Positions 1-11,899 of a stretch of DNA of 64,000 nucleotides are shown piece after piece. Under the pieces are notes generated by a model. That model was not told the DNA's origin. It did not search any database and was given only the letters and a program-made list of their open reading frames with translations. The translations under genes were made by a program, and so were the position numbers. Origin of the DNA: Berberis thunbergii. Taxonomy: Eukaryota > Streptophyta > Magnoliopsida > Ranunculales > Berberidaceae. The stretch's first letter is position 1. Each line of letters starts with the position of its first letter. The stretch spans positions 310,001-374,000 of the forward strand of contig QNQO01000809.1 of the NCBI GenBank assembly GCA_003290165.1, given 5' to 3'.

Positions 1-590
1 TCCGTTGAAGAACACCACCACCCATTTTTTTATGAATCTGTTGAAGGACACCACCACCCACCGTCACCTTCTCTTCTTTCTTCACCGAAGCAACACTATT
101 CGGCCAGCCCCAACACCACCTCACCCCGCCACGCCCTGCCACCCGACCGATAGTGGTGGTGGTGCTTGAGAAAAGAGAGAGAAAAAATGAATAAAGTAAT
201 AGAACAAGATAAGAAGAAGAGGTTATGGGAAGGGAGGGGAAGAAGAGAATGAGAAGAAGAATGAAGATGGGAGGATGAGGAGAGGTGGCAATGGTGATTG
301 ATGGAAAAGAAAAATAATAAGAATAAGAATTAGAAGGGAGGGGGAGGAGAGGTGGCGGTGGTGATTGACGGAGGAGGATGAGAGGTGGCGATGGTGGTGG
401 TGAAGGGGAGGAGGAAAGGTGGTTGTGGTGATTGATGGAAAAGAAAGGGAGAGAGGAGAAGAAATGTAGGGTTTCTTTTGTTTATATTTGTGATGCCCTT
501 CAGCAGGTAGTGGTATTCTTCAAAAAGGTGGTGGTGTCCTTCAGAAAGTAGGGCATTGGTAGTGTCCTTCAACAAAAATGGTGGTGTTAG
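1..590. repeat. GGTGGT/CACCACC low-complexity DNA, probable partial copy of the adjacent inverted-repeat element
   Basis: The stretch is dominated by CACCACC-type and GGTGGT-type purine/pyrimidine-biased sequence. Around 440-590 it has a TTTGTTTATATT stretch followed by GGTGGTGTCCTTCA phrases. These resemble the right end of the neighbouring element (around 1295-1345), so this looks like a truncated second copy lying beside it. Open frames here are low-complexity (His, Pro, Ser, Leu runs) and I do not regard them as genes. No promoter or splice pattern is visible. Confidence 0.5.
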
Positions 591-1360
591 CCTAATTGCT
601 TAAAGACCCCTACTAATAACACCACCATTTCTACTGAAGAACTCCACAAACCCCTTACTTTCATAATGACACCACTACCAGACACAAGAAATTTAAAAAA
701 AAAAAAAAAAAAACCCTAACTCCTCTTCTCATCTCTCCCTTTCTTCTCCATCAACCCTCTCTCTCTGTTTCTTCTCCATCAACCCCACCATCGCCACCTA
801 TCATCCTCCTCCTCCCCTTCACCACTACCTCGCCACCACCACCACCACGCCACAGGGAGAGAAAAATGAGGAAGAGGCCATCGCCTCCTCCTCCTCCCCT
901 TCACCACCACCATGCCACAGGGAGAAAAAACGAGGAGGATGCCACCGCCACTCTCCTCCTCCTTATCCCTTTTTTCCTCTTCTTATCTTTCAATCACCAC
1001 CACCACGCCACAAGGAGAAAAAAATTTGAGAAGGAGGCCACTGCCACCTCTCATCCTCCCTTTTTCTTCTTTTTCTTGTTATTCTTCAATCACCACCACA
1101 CCACAGGGAGAAAAAAAGAGGAGGATGCCACCGCCACCGCCACCTCTCCTCCACCTCCCTTCTTCTTCTTCTTCAATCACCACCACCACTATCACGCCAC
1201 AGGGAGAAAAAAAAATATGAAGAAGGATAGGTAGCGGTGGTGGTGATTGAAAAAGAAAAAGGAGAAGCAAAAAAAGAAAAAAAGGATTAAGGTTATGGTT
1301 TTTTTTTGTTTATATAATGGAATTGGTGGTGTTATTTAGTAGGGGTCTTGCTTAAATAGG
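591..1360. mobile_element. Inverted-repeat (foldback-type) element with internal minisatellite
   Basis: The two ends are near-mirror copies. The left begins CCTAATTGCTTAAAGACCCC and continues to TAACACCACC; the reverse complement of the right end reads CCTATTTAAGCAAGACCCC and also continues to TAACACCACC, giving terminal inverted repeats of about 35 bp. The interior (about 780-1215) is a degenerate tandem array, unit roughly 80-100 bp, with the recurring core CACCACGCCACAGGGAGAAA at about five positions (845, 905, 1000, 1095, 1190). No transposase is encoded, so it would be non-autonomous. I found no clear target duplication, so the superfamily is open. Confidence 0.6.
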
Positions 1361-1440
1361 ATTGTGATATAAACATTTTAACAAACAATAAACCGAGTAA
1401 GTCTAATCAGCCTTGTTTAGTAGTTTTTTGGGTGTTTTAC

Positions 1441-2110
1441 CAGTGTTCTAAAAATCGGCCTAGGCGCTAGAAAGTGGAAAACCGCCCAGATTAATGGTTG
1501 GGCGGGCAGTCTGGGCGGTTCTGGGCAGTCTGGGCAGGTCTAGGAGGGTCTGGGCAGGATCTAGGCGGGTTCTAGTAGACTCTAGGCGGGGTCTAGGCGG
1601 TTTGGGAGATTTTTAATTTTTTATTTTTTATTTTTTAATAAGGATGATTGTGTTCTTATTTATTTTCTTTCATATTTTTAGAAATAAACTATTTAATTGT
1701 TTTTATTCAGTATATGTCTAAATGTAGCAAATGATGATTACTTAATGGAATTCTCAAAAGATCTGCCGGTACCAATTTTACTAATGTAGAGTTTATCAAA
1801 CATAACTGAGGTTATTCATGCAATTTGAAGAAAAATAAAAGAGTACACAAATTCAAATTTATATAAAGTACCCATCATGACCAACTTCAGTCATTTGAGT
1901 TTTAATAAATTTTGTTCACGATTGTTAATTTTTCATGTTTTAAATTTTGCATATATATATTGGCATTAAATTGGATGTAATTGATAAAGTATTATGCTTA
2001 ACTTTTGTAAATTATTAAGGTTATAATACAAAACCTAAGACCGCCTAGGCCCCCGGGCGCTAGGCACCTGCTCGCCGCTCGCCCAGCGCCTAACGATTTT
2101 TAGAACATTG
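1441..2110. mobile_element. Non-autonomous hAT-like element with GC-rich ends
   Basis: The left end starts CAGTGTTCTAAAAATCGG and the reverse complement of the right end is CAATGTTCTAAAAATCG, a terminal inverted repeat of about 17 bp with one mismatch. The flanks are TGTTTTAC (1433-1440) and TTTTTTAC (2111-2118), an 8-bp target duplication with one difference, as expected for hAT elements. The left sub-terminal part (about 1490-1610) is a short tandem array of CTGGGCGG/CTAGGCGG phrases; the middle is AT-rich. No open frame of note, so it is a MITE-sized passenger. Confidence 0.72.
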
Positions 2111-2267
2111 TTTTTTACTAATTATCTTTAAAACACAACCACAAACACTATCTATAGAAGGGGTGGAAGTGTAAAAAAAAAACTCAAGAAAAAACTAGCA
2201 AACAAGGCTGGCTAGAATTGTTGAAATAAACCAGATAGTTAAATCGCCAAATAAAAAGGGTTTGTTT

Positions 2268-2411
2268 AAATGGCAAGGGAACCAGCGAGGGAGGGGGGGT
2301 GAACGACTTCACCCCCAAGAGATGCGTGAAATCACCTCGAGATACACACTTTCATGCATCTCAAGGGGGTGAATGGCTTTACCCCCTCCCTCACTGGTTC
2401 CCTCGACATTT
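2268..2411. mobile_element. Hairpin MITE A
   Basis: About 60 bp at the left (AAATGGCAAGGGAACCAGCG, then a G-rich tract, then AGAGATGCGTGAAA) is repeated inverted at the right (reverse complement AAATGTCGAGGGAACCAGTG, then G-rich, then GAGATGCATGAAA). Almost the whole element is therefore one stem with a short loop. It has no coding capacity. It lies about 370 bp upstream of the b5-family gene start and beside a second hairpin with related ends. Confidence 0.65.
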
Positions 2412-2467
2412 AGAATTTCCCAAATAAAAACATGCAACACCTACATGAGAATATAAACCTCAATTCT

Positions 2468-2597
2468 AATTGTCGAGGAAACGAGCGAGGGAGAGAGGAC
2501 CCTCCATCCCCCTCGCGATATGTGCAAGGGATGGGACGCACGCATCACGAGGGGATGGAGGGTCCGCCTCCCTCCCCCGCTGTTTTCCTCGCCAGTT
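2468..2597. mobile_element. Hairpin MITE B, related to hairpin MITE A
   Basis: The left arm begins AATTGTCGAGGAAACGAGCG and the reverse complement of the right arm begins AACTGGCGAGGAAAACAGCG. Both arms continue through GAGGG runs to CCCTCCATCCCC, giving arms of about 45-50 bp. The outer motif (GNCGAGGgAACcAGcGAGGGAG) matches that of the hairpin at 2268-2411, so the two belong to one family inserted 56 bp apart. The arms differ from each other by several substitutions. Confidence 0.65.
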
Positions 2598-2611
2598 AGC
2601 CAAGTTCGAAT

Positions 2612-2781
2612 ATAAATCCGCCTCCAGCCCAAACATACGACCAACCAAGGCCCAACCTATACATCACTCACCTAGACTCTCACTCAATTGGACTCAGTTT
2701 CTCTGAAAAATTAGACAAGTCATTTGGAATGATCTAGTGATTGGTTTGCCAATACTTGAAGCAAGCGATTCCAAAGTAATT
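2612..2781 (+). promoter_or_regulatory. Probable proximal promoter and 5' leader of the b5-family gene
   Basis: The segment lies between hairpin MITE B and the first ATG. On the minus strand it contains TGGGCT (within CAGCCCAAAC, about 2627) and TGGGCC (within AAGGCCCAACC, about 2648). These match plant site II (TGGGCY) elements common in promoters of housekeeping genes. No convincing TATA box is placed. This is inferred from position and short motifs only. Confidence 0.3.
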
Positions 2782-5700
2782 ATGTTACCCAAATCATCCA
2801 TACTTGCAGCAGCTTTGCCAATTGCAGTTGGTTACTTGGCTTTGTTTTATCGGTTCTCGATTAAGCCGTCGTCCTCTTTTCCTCAACCAGTAAGTGTTTG
2901 ATCAATTTCCTCTGTGAAAGTAGAAAATTTTCTTTTGCATTCAAAAGATGACTCCTTTATGTGTTTTTTAGATACTATGGACCAAAGAAGAGCTGGTGAT
3001 ATGTCCATCCATTTGGGAATTCTGGGGTTGCCTTCTATACTATGAATTGTTGCTTATTTAGTAGCTTTACATGATGATGTTAAGATTATCTAGATATTAT
3101 TTTGTTTCAGGTCTCTTTTCGATGTGACCAAAGGGAGATCTCATTATGGTCCTGGTGGAGGTTACCATCATTTTGCTGGCAGGTTTGCTCTCTTGAATGA
3201 ATTAATAGAGTTGGAATTTTTAGATATCAAATGATTGGGATTGTTTATGTACATAAGAAGTTGCAAAGGATTTCAAATGTGGTTTGGTGAGCTTGAATGA
3301 AAAGCCCAGACTCAAAATATAATCACCACCTTTGCTATTGGGGAGGTTGGTGTTCTACTTACTTGATAATTCCTGAGACCGCTTTTTCATCTGGCGAATG
3401 CTGTCACAAATAATCCCCAGAAAATGACTTCTTTGGTGGGGATTATCTTAGAGATGGAGAGACCAGACCACCAAAGTTAAGTTGTTAAGAGTGTTTAATA
3501 ATCAAGGGACAATGTTTCAGGATATGTTTGTCACAGGAATCCAACCCTATAATTTACAGCTCAGTCACTCTAGTTGTTTACTGACAAAAATTACCTGCCT
3601 TATTAAGCTTAGGTTGGAAAGGATTCATTTTACTGTGTTTACTTTCACTGTTCATATAATTTTATTGTTTGCCTTGCTTTGCCAATTGTATTTTGTTATG
3701 TTAAAAATAAATGGGTTTTCCATGAAATTTTCAGAGATGCATCTCGAGCATTTGTTTCAGGAAACTTCTCAGGTATATTGTAGCTTCTTGTTAATGCTCA
3801 TTTTTACCAATTGCAAATAAATAGTATCTCGAGCCTTATTAAGTTTAATTTGGACTTCTCTGTCTTTCCTTGACTCCTAGTTAACCATTGGATTACACAG
3901 AAGAAAAAGAGGTTCGAATTTGTTATACTATTTTATGCCCAAGGCTTGTGAGCCTCTGTTGCAGGTGCCGAAATTGATTATGTTTATGAGAAGAGAAAGT
4001 GTTTATTAAAGATTTCATTAGAGAACCCTTGTTTGTGTGATTTTATCTTCTTATTCGATATGTGTTTTCTTCTTCCACAATACATTATTTTCAACAGTAA
4101 TTCTCTTGTGTTTCTGTAATGTAAATGATTTAGTGAATGTAGAAGTTTGTCGGTTGAAGATATGATGTTAGGGGGATTCATTGCATGTTGTGCCTTTTCA
4201 CTTTACTCGCATTGAAATTTTTGTGTCTGCTCCAAAACTTTGATTGAATGAAAATAGATCTTATGATTAAGGTTTTGGAGCATTTCTTGTTTCCACCTGA
4301 GTTACTTCTTATACTGTGTTGTGTATCTTATTATATAAAGAAAATTTTTATGGTACCGTCATTCTTCTGATGTTTAGAATGTTTTTTTTTTTTTGATTAG
4401 CTCCAAATCTGTTACTCCTTATTCTCTCGCGTTAATTGTTCCTCATGTATTTAACCAATTTCCTTTTCATGTAACAGGAGATGGGTTAACTGATTCATTG
4501 CATGGGTTGTCCAATGTAGAGGTATTCAAAGTTCACTTTTTCTTGCAAAACTTAATAAATTGGATATCAAAGCATTTTTATTATTTATTTATTTATTTAT
4601 TTTACATAGTTACTTTTTTTTAAATGGAAGCTTCTAGGTAAGATGAAGATATATATGTAATATATTTCCTGTCTTGCTTGTAAAAACGAAAAAATCAGTC
4701 TATTTATATTTCAGCTAAGAAAATATGAATCTTAGAAGAGTGAAGAATAAATGAGGAGGATCAATGGACTTGTGTGTTGCTAAGTGTATACCCACTTACC
4801 TTCCTGATTTGTGACCCCAAGACAACATCAAGAAGCGGTTTGTGTCAAAATGGATGGTTACCAACATAAGATATTATGAGCTTATATCCATTTATGTCTT
4901 TGTACTGTTAGTTAGTCATCAATGATTATGAAAGGAAAACCATTTACCTAGTAGCAGTTTGTTTACCAGAATCTTAAGAGTCATGAGGACTCTTTTTTTT
5001 GCTCTGTACTTGTTTCTAGAAATTCTCACAGCGTTTATTCGGGAAACCTAGTAAGGTATTCTCATTGTTTTTTACTTCATATCCCTTGCTTCACTTTAGA
5101 ATCATACATGAAAGGCTTGGTCTGAACCTTATAACTTGTCCTATAAACTAGAGAATTGGTATGCAAGAATATGTTCTGGACATCCAAAAGCTTGCTTACC
5201 AACTCCAGTCACATAGGAAAAAGTTGGTTGGAGCTGGACTAAAAGATTTTTGCTGAAACCATGTAAACTGTATTATCAATTTAATCATTTTTGTTCAAAA
5301 CTGACATTATGGCTAAACTTAGTAACACTTATCCGCATTTCATTGTTGGTATGTTACTTATAATAATAGCAAACATCAAAACATATTTCCAGTCCAGCAC
5401 TAACTTGGTTGATGTTTGTGGATCCATTTCATATAATATACACATCTCATCTAAATTGAAGATGATGTATGCCCTATGCTTGCAAAAAGTGAACATCAGG
5501 AAATTATGAAACCCAGGCACTCCAGTATCCAACCATTTAAATCCTGACCAGCTGACCCCAGTTTCTCTTATATTATATTATTTCATATTAGAGTTCAGTG
5601 TCGATTAAGATATTTACAGAAACTTTGTTAGAGTAAGTTTTTAAATGTCTGACACGCAAGGAAACTGTGACAACTTCTAACATAAAATTTTATAAAACGG

Positions 5701-8563
5701 AGTTATGCAAGTGTATAAGTTTTATATAAAATTTTATTTATTTATCTATTTTTTGTCTGGGGTCGTTCTACAGATAAAGAGTATCGTTGATTTGCGGGAT
5801 TTCTACTTTAGAACCTACACGTAAGCTAGTAGATCTCTTTCATTTCTTTAAATTATATTGCCTTTTATTTTTTATTTTTTATTTTTTATTTTTCCCTTGG
5901 TTGAAAATTTGAAATGGTTTTTTAGTCAGATAAATGATTCCTCGTTTAAATTCCCCGCGTTCCTTAGAACAATATTTATGGAGTTAAACCTTGTTGGATA
6001 AAATGATACAAGAGTACTAATGTCTGCTTGAGCATATGCAATTTCCAAATACTGGATTCCAATGTGCCCAAGAAGGATGGAGAAGACTCAAAATTCAATA
6101 CGTTATCAAGAAGTGAATATGGAATCAACAAACTACATGTATAATTACATATAGACTACTTAAGACCCGAATAAGCATTCTGAATCGACCCCACGAATTG
6201 AAACTCCGTCCCGAATGAGACTATCCCTATCGTACGTGTACCGCTAAAGTACCCCGTTCCAGGTAAAACTGTGCTCAAATGTCCATTGGAATGTGCCAGT
6301 CACATGGTGCATTTTGACCATCTAACTTTAACTTTTGCACCGACATTTTGTTTGATCTCTGTCTTTATAAACAAACAAATGGCCTCTCAGTTCCAGCTGT
6401 TCTTGCTGAACTGATTTCATGTATGATGTTTTATTTTCCTTGAATTTACATAAAATCTCAAGAAAACTATTGTGCAGCCATTCTCTACTATCAACTTATA
6501 CTGTCATACAAATAATTACATCAGGGAATATCTAAAGCAGGACCAAGTAGCTAGGAAATCGGGCTTATCCCTTGATACACCAATTGAATTACATCTTCCC
6601 AACCTTTGGCTCGCGCAATAGCTGTTTGTCATCGAAAGTGCTAACCATCCTTTTTAAACACATTTCTTCATGTTCATTGTGTTGGCGATGCCTCCTTTGC
6701 TAAATCACAAGGCTTTTTTTAAGGCCTTCGATATGTTATTACTAGCTCCACTCCGTATCAATACCTTTTACCTTTTCAAATAAAATTACTCTACAACTAA
6801 ATTGGAACTGAAGATATCAATTATTAGCATCCCCTTCCAGTTGCCTGTGTAAAATAAAAAAAAATTTGTTCCTTTTCTTTTAAAAGCTAATGGATGTAAT
6901 GGCTGGTGTTCTTCTAAATTAATAGAATTTTTATCAATGGAATCTGAAGAATAAGTGCAAATCTTCTATGGCAATTAGTTGTAGCAAAAACCTGCAGAAC
7001 ACATTTAATTTTCCTGAAGCTAACAAATGAATACTAAACCTAAAAAAACAGTAAATGATCACTTTGACTTCTTGGGTTCCTATTGAAAAAGGGTAAAGTG
7101 ATGATTTTGTACCAGTTAAGGTATGAACTCATAGTTGGCTGAAATTTAACAGCTTCAGTAAGAATTTTGTATCTTTTGTAGTTTACACGTCTTGAGTGGG
7201 ATATTTTGAATACTCAATATATTAATTGAAATCAAACGAATAGTTAAACTGGGGAGGATTGAAGAGTAGAACTTTAGCTTTGCTGTTGAGCTCATTGAAG
7301 AGTAACCTATGAATTTGAGGTGTAATTCAGCTAAAAAGGACTCAAATCTTGATCCTTTAAACCTTATAGAATTTATAATTATAAGTATTAAATGCATACT
7401 TGTTTCTACAACATGTTATAATATATATGTTTGCCATCAGTAGTTTATTTCACATGATTTGATGACATGGTACCTTAATATGAGGATGATGTGCTTCCTA
7501 GCACAGACACCCATTTAGGTTGTTGTGTCCATGTTGGGCACTGTGTCAGACACGGCACTCCTCAGACGATTTCCCCAAATTGTTTTCTCTGGAAATCCAT
7601 AAACTTAGGCACTTCTCGCATAATCTTTGATGTTAATGAAGTTGTATTATTTATTTATTTATTATTAATTTTTTTATAAAGATTGATCAAATGGCTTGAT
7701 AATCACGATTAATAGTTATATGCATCTGTTTTAATATGAAAAAAGTAATAATCTTACTTCTTTTTTGTTCATATTTATATTATTAACTATAAAACTATAA
7801 ATAGATTATTCTTTTAATGTCGTTTCCGTGTACTAGTTTTTTTTTTTTTTTTTTTTTCCGGGTTGCCCTGTCCGTGTCATGTCGTGCCTGACACGACACC
7901 CATGTCCTTGTCCGCGTGCTTCACAAGGATGCATCAATCATAGCATAATCTCAGTGTGATGCACCATAATGATATTACTATTATCTATATTCTAGTTTTG
8001 TAGGTAATCTCATAGGTCGTTACTATGATGATAAAGGAAAACCAACCAAATTTCTGAAAGGAGTTGAAGAAAAGGCTGCCCGTGGTGCTCAACTTTTAAA
8101 GAAACAGAAAAATGAAGAGGCTAAAGTGCCCACTTGCAATTCAAAGTGGAGTCAACAAGATGGAGGAGAGGTTAGAAATCCTAACTGAATAAATGAATGC
8201 GACTCTTTTGCCATACTGTGCTAACCTTGTAAAAACCATCTCATATGTATTTTAGTAGAGCGCCATGAATAAAAATTTGGATTCCGAGTTTCTGTCAGTC
8301 AAGACCATCCATGTGCTGTGCTCACAGGACATAGTTTATATAACTAATTTTCGGTGTCTAACTTACATTCGTTTTTTGCCTTTTTTGGTTTTCAGGTTTC
8401 GTGCGAAGAAGGATATCCAAGATTAGTTCAGAGACCTCTAGAAATTGCATTGACTGGGAAAATGAGCAGGCGCTGTGCATGCTTTAAAGAAGAGGAACTT
8501 GGGCAGCCAGGCTCGGAGGTATATGAAGGTTGCAATCATCTATCAAAGATTTGCCCTGTTTAA
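2782..8563 (+). CDS. Membrane-associated progesterone receptor (MAPR)/neuferricin-like cytochrome b5-domain protein, frame broken in exon 2
   Basis: Eight exons: 2782-2889, 2972-3026, 3111-3182, 3735-3772, 4478-4521, 5774-5820, 7996-8170, 8396-8563; all junctions are GT/AG. Exon 1 encodes a short N-terminus with a hydrophobic segment (AAALPIAVGYLALFY), a likely membrane anchor. Exons 2-4 encode the b5-like core (LWTKEEL, LGILG, FDVTKGRSHYGPGGGYHHF, AGRDASRAFVSGNF); the tyrosines of the family's haem site are present. Exons 7-8 give GRYYDDKGKPT, a Cys-rich tail (RRCACF) and GCNHLSKICPV before the stop. The family binds haem and acts in the endomembrane system. The layout matches plant MAPR proteins related to animal CYB5D2. 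Exon 2 is 55 bases, which leaves exon 3 out of frame. Compared with what I remember of homologues it lacks about five codons plus one base after EEL. An ATG at 2977 is in frame with LGILG and could start a shorter protein without the anchor. This may be a pseudogene, an allele or a local sequence error. Confidence 0.82.
7480..7935. repeat. Diverged repeat with GC-rich, GACACG-containing ends inside the last long intron
   Basis: Both ends are rich in GTGTC/GACAC words (GTGTCAGACACGGCAC near 7542; GTCGTGCCTGACACGACACC near 7883) with an AT-rich middle that includes a long T run at 7840-7857. The same vocabulary recurs near 31490, 39600-40700 and 62310, so this appears to be one copy of a dispersed family. 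Ends and target duplication could not be fixed. Confidence 0.35.
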
Positions 8564-9800
8564 AGGAGACTAATTTCATTAAAAAAAAAGCCTGTACTGT
8601 CTCATGGCACAAGAACTGTATGCCCACAATCACTTTGTGATCTCCTGGCCTTCCCCACTGTAAATCTATAAACCCAGTTTCCTGAATGTTCTGTTCACCA
8701 TTGAAACCCTTATGTTTTAGCCTTGGTTGACTGACACTGAGTGAATGAATACTGATGTGCATTTGCCAAATGTCAGGGAAATTGTTCACAGTCAGTAGGC
8801 CAGAAAGAATGGCATGTGGCGTTTTTTTTGTTTTTTTGGCTGTTGTAGAGTCAATTAATTAACACTATGATATCATTGATAACCATGGGGTATGTTTTCC
8901 CCATATGGATTTGTTATAGTTTCATCAAATTCTTGTGCAAACACTTCATAGAATGAAATAGAAGAAAGAACAGTGTACTCTTTATCCCTGTAAATTTGTT
9001 TATTTTTAACCATGTGAACTTTGATGCTAAACCACAACATGGTTTTCAATAAAACGGGCACAGTTAAATTAGTCTGCATTGTTGTGAATATTTACTCAAG
9101 TTTTATTAGTTTAAAATTACCAAAAACAGATTGTATGTATAATGATCTCTTTGTGGATCTCACCAATCGGAAAACCAAAAAATTTAGAAGCTACTCTGTA
9201 ATTGACGTTGGCACTGTTTGAAAGAACTTAATAAGAGCTTCAACTTTTGGTGGCTGAGATAAAATGCAAATCACAATGATTCGCGGCAGATTCTTGTGGC
9301 ACAAGAAAAACAACAATGTTATGGACGTGTTCTCACAAAACCAGTGTCGCATAAAAGCTTTCATCTTCTTTCAGTGTCCTATATTAATGCAGCTAGAGGT
9401 GGGCAAACGGGTTGATGAATCGCAGATTCAAATCGAACTAGACCATTTTGCTCCAAACAATCCAGTTTTTAAATTTGTAATTTAGATACAGTCCGGGGTC
9501 TGAGTCCGATTCCAATTATTTAAAATGAAATGGTCCGATTCAAACCCATTTTAAATGACATTGTATAGATGTCTTAATATTAGTGGAGGTTACAAAATGT
9601 AAACCTAAAATGAAAAAACAATAAAAACCTCATTTTCTCTCTTTCTCTGCCATCATCTGTAGATTTTCTCTCTTTCACTCACTGTAAACGGTAAAGAGTC
9701 TCCACTCTCCCCCAGCGAGATAGACAACCACTTTAGCGGGGCTAGTGTGGATTGCTTCCGCTTGAGAGAGATATGCAACCCTCTGCTTCACTCACTTTAG

Positions 9801-9824
9801 CTCTCTCTCTCTCTCTCTCTCTCT
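9801..9824. repeat. (CT)n microsatellite
   Basis: Twelve CT units uninterrupted, followed by TATTATC. It lies in the intergenic region with no gene context. Confidence 0.9.
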
Positions 9825-10667
9825 TATTATCACTCCAAGCAACCCTATCCAAGCTATAAACTTCTCATCTCTTTCAAGTTTTGATTTCATAGTTGGTGTT
9901 ATTTTGGTATAAGCCCTAGAATAGATTGTTTGTTTAGAATCAATTTCACGATTTGGGATGCCTAAGCTCATACGGTTAAGTCCATTACCAATCTGGCTCA
10001 CGAATGTTTACTCAACATTTGCAGATTTCTGATTATCTCTTTCTCATTTACGAGAGAACTTTGCAACTAGATGTCATCCACATCAGGCGGGAAAAGTGAG
10101 ACAGGAACAAAAAAGAAAAAGGAAACTTCGATACATTGTAGGGTCTATTTGATATGCACATTTTTCATGGAAAAGGAATTTGTTCAGTCTCTCAAATGTG
10201 TGTATTTTGCATTTTGATAGCCCAATATTATTTTCCATAGTTGATTCTCTCCGAGGAATATAAACCCTCAATTTAGGTTATTTTCCTCCAACCGTCCGAG
10301 GAATGGAAGCCAGAAAAAATAAACTATCTTGACCTTGATTGTTGACTAAGCTTGACAATTAATTAAAGTTGATCATGGCTAGTCTTGGCTATTGACCTTA
10401 ATTGATCACGGTTATTGACCAGAGTTGATAAACTATTGAGTAGAGTTGACCATTGACTAGACCTTAAATTGGGTTTAATTTGTTTTTATCAAGCTTTGAC
10501 CAAGTCTAAAGTGCAAACCGTAATTTTAGTGAAATTACCATTCAAAGTTAATCTCTTGGTATGCGTGTTTTCAACTATTTGTTGGAGATAATTAGAAAAC
10601 AAATGAGAATATCATCATATCAACTATTTCATGAAATAAATATGATATATGTGTAATAAACAGTTGG

Positions 10668-10795
10668 CCAATGAAAAACAAACTCAGCGATAGACTTGTG
10701 GCAGATAGAACTACAAGTCCAGAGTTCAAATCCCTTCAACAACATTTGGGGTGGGAGGGGTTATGAGATTAAAAAAAATTGTAATAAACCATTAT
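10668..10795 (+). mobile_element. tRNA-derived SINE-like sequence
   Basis: A tRNA-like promoter arrangement is visible: an A-box-like CTCAGCGATAGACTTGT, then a B-box-like AGAGTTCAAATCCC about 40 bases on, followed by a GGGGTGGGAGGGG segment and an A-rich tail (AAAAAAAATT). This pattern is typical of plant SINEs, but the A box is diverged and no target duplication was identified. Confidence 0.38.
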
Positions 10796-10850
10796 GCACT
10801 ATCAACTAGTGGTAATCTCACTGTGGTTTTATCTTGGGATTAGTTTTAAG

Positions 10851-11620
10851 CATTGTAGTTAAGGCGTTGAGGTGGACGGGCCTGCAAACTCCTCAGGCGT
10901 GAAGCGAGCCGCCTCGCTTCACTAAGGCGGTCTTAACATTTTTTTTATGATAAATTGAAACATATTAGCATAATAGTATACATCATAATTTTGATAAGTA
11001 TCATAAGTATATATGTACAAAAATGACACAACTACTTAGAATCGAAATAGAAATATAATAAAGTTACATAACATAGCGAACTGATGCATTACATAAGTGT
11101 CAAGTAACTTGCAAACATCCACTAAATCATTAAAAATCAATAATCTTCAAAGATTAGAAACTTGAGAATATTGAACATTTGTTAAAAGAAATTGTTGGAA
11201 TGATTGATAAAAATCCACAAATATAATCACTATTGGTATTCCAAAAGCATAAAAATCATTGAACTAAGCTATAAAAAATCAAGATTGATGTTGATCACAT
11301 ATGATCAAAACATGGTACATTTTCTCCAAAAAATAATATAAAAAGTGTGACAATTTTATCAAAACTTAAAAACATTTTATCTTATTTTTATCAAATTGAT
11401 CAAATATTACACCAAGAAACATAAAACCTTATTATAGAGTAGGCTACAACCTCTTTTTGCTACAATTAGGTTGCAAATGGGCTACACTTGAACTGGCTAC
11501 AACTAGTTTTTGGCCTGAGGCGGACACCTCATTTCACCGCACCACATTACCTCACTTTGAGGCGAAATTTTGAAAAAATGCCTTGTTCAGACCACCTAGG
11601 TGGTCGCCTTGACTACACTG
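10851..11620. mobile_element. hAT-like element with perfect 8-bp target duplication
   Basis: The left terminus is CATTGTAGTTAAGGCG; the reverse complement of the right terminus is CAGTGTAGTCAAGGCG, a 16-bp inverted repeat with two mismatches and the CAnTG start typical of hAT. GTTTTAAG flanks it on both sides (10843-10850 and 11621-11628), an exact 8-bp duplication. Sub-terminal regions are rich in GCCTC/GAGGC; the middle is AT-rich with no transposase. A second copy, partly truncated and in the opposite orientation, lies at about 59078-59500. Confidence 0.85.
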
Positions 11621-11628
11621 GTTTTAAG

Positions 11629-11899
11629 TCTTCAAATATTTCAACTGAAGAACCTGCCAAAGTGAATTATGACAAACTGGAAAAATAATACTGCCCATCT
11701 TACATTTCAGTATAAGAAAAAATAAAGGTAATTGATATTATTGCCATGAAATTGTCTATCTATACACATTCACCCACTTTCGCTCTACAAAGTACAATAA
11801 TCATAATGTACACATATACACATTCTTTTACAGGAAAAAGATAAACAATCAACACACATCTTCCAGTGAGCTCATGAATAAAAAACAAGTGACAATCTT
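11629..11899 (-). other. Probable 3' untranslated region of the VPS13 gene
   Basis: This lies immediately downstream, on the minus strand, of the VPS13 stop codon at 11900-11902 and before the hAT element. It is AT-rich and non-coding. A precise polyadenylation site cannot be set from sequence alone. Confidence 0.4.

Larger units (their letters stand above)
8564..10842. other. Intergenic stretch, mostly unassigned
   Basis: This lies downstream of the b5-family gene and before the hAT element. Visible content: a short CT microsatellite (9801-9824); a sequence at about 9391 resembling an hAT end (TAGAGGTGGGCAAACGGG) with no partner found; and TTGACC/TTGATC-rich repeated phrases at 10330-10460. 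No coding region can be supported. Confidence 0.4.

Noticed and set aside
866..1234. His-, Pro- and Ser-rich open frames of about 100-120 codons
   Set aside because: They come from the CACCACC minisatellite and are open in several frames at once; no conserved domain or gene structure.
9385..9560. hAT-like end TAGAGGTGGGCAAACGGG
   Set aside because: No inverted partner or target duplication was found within reach; a single short match is not enough to call an element.
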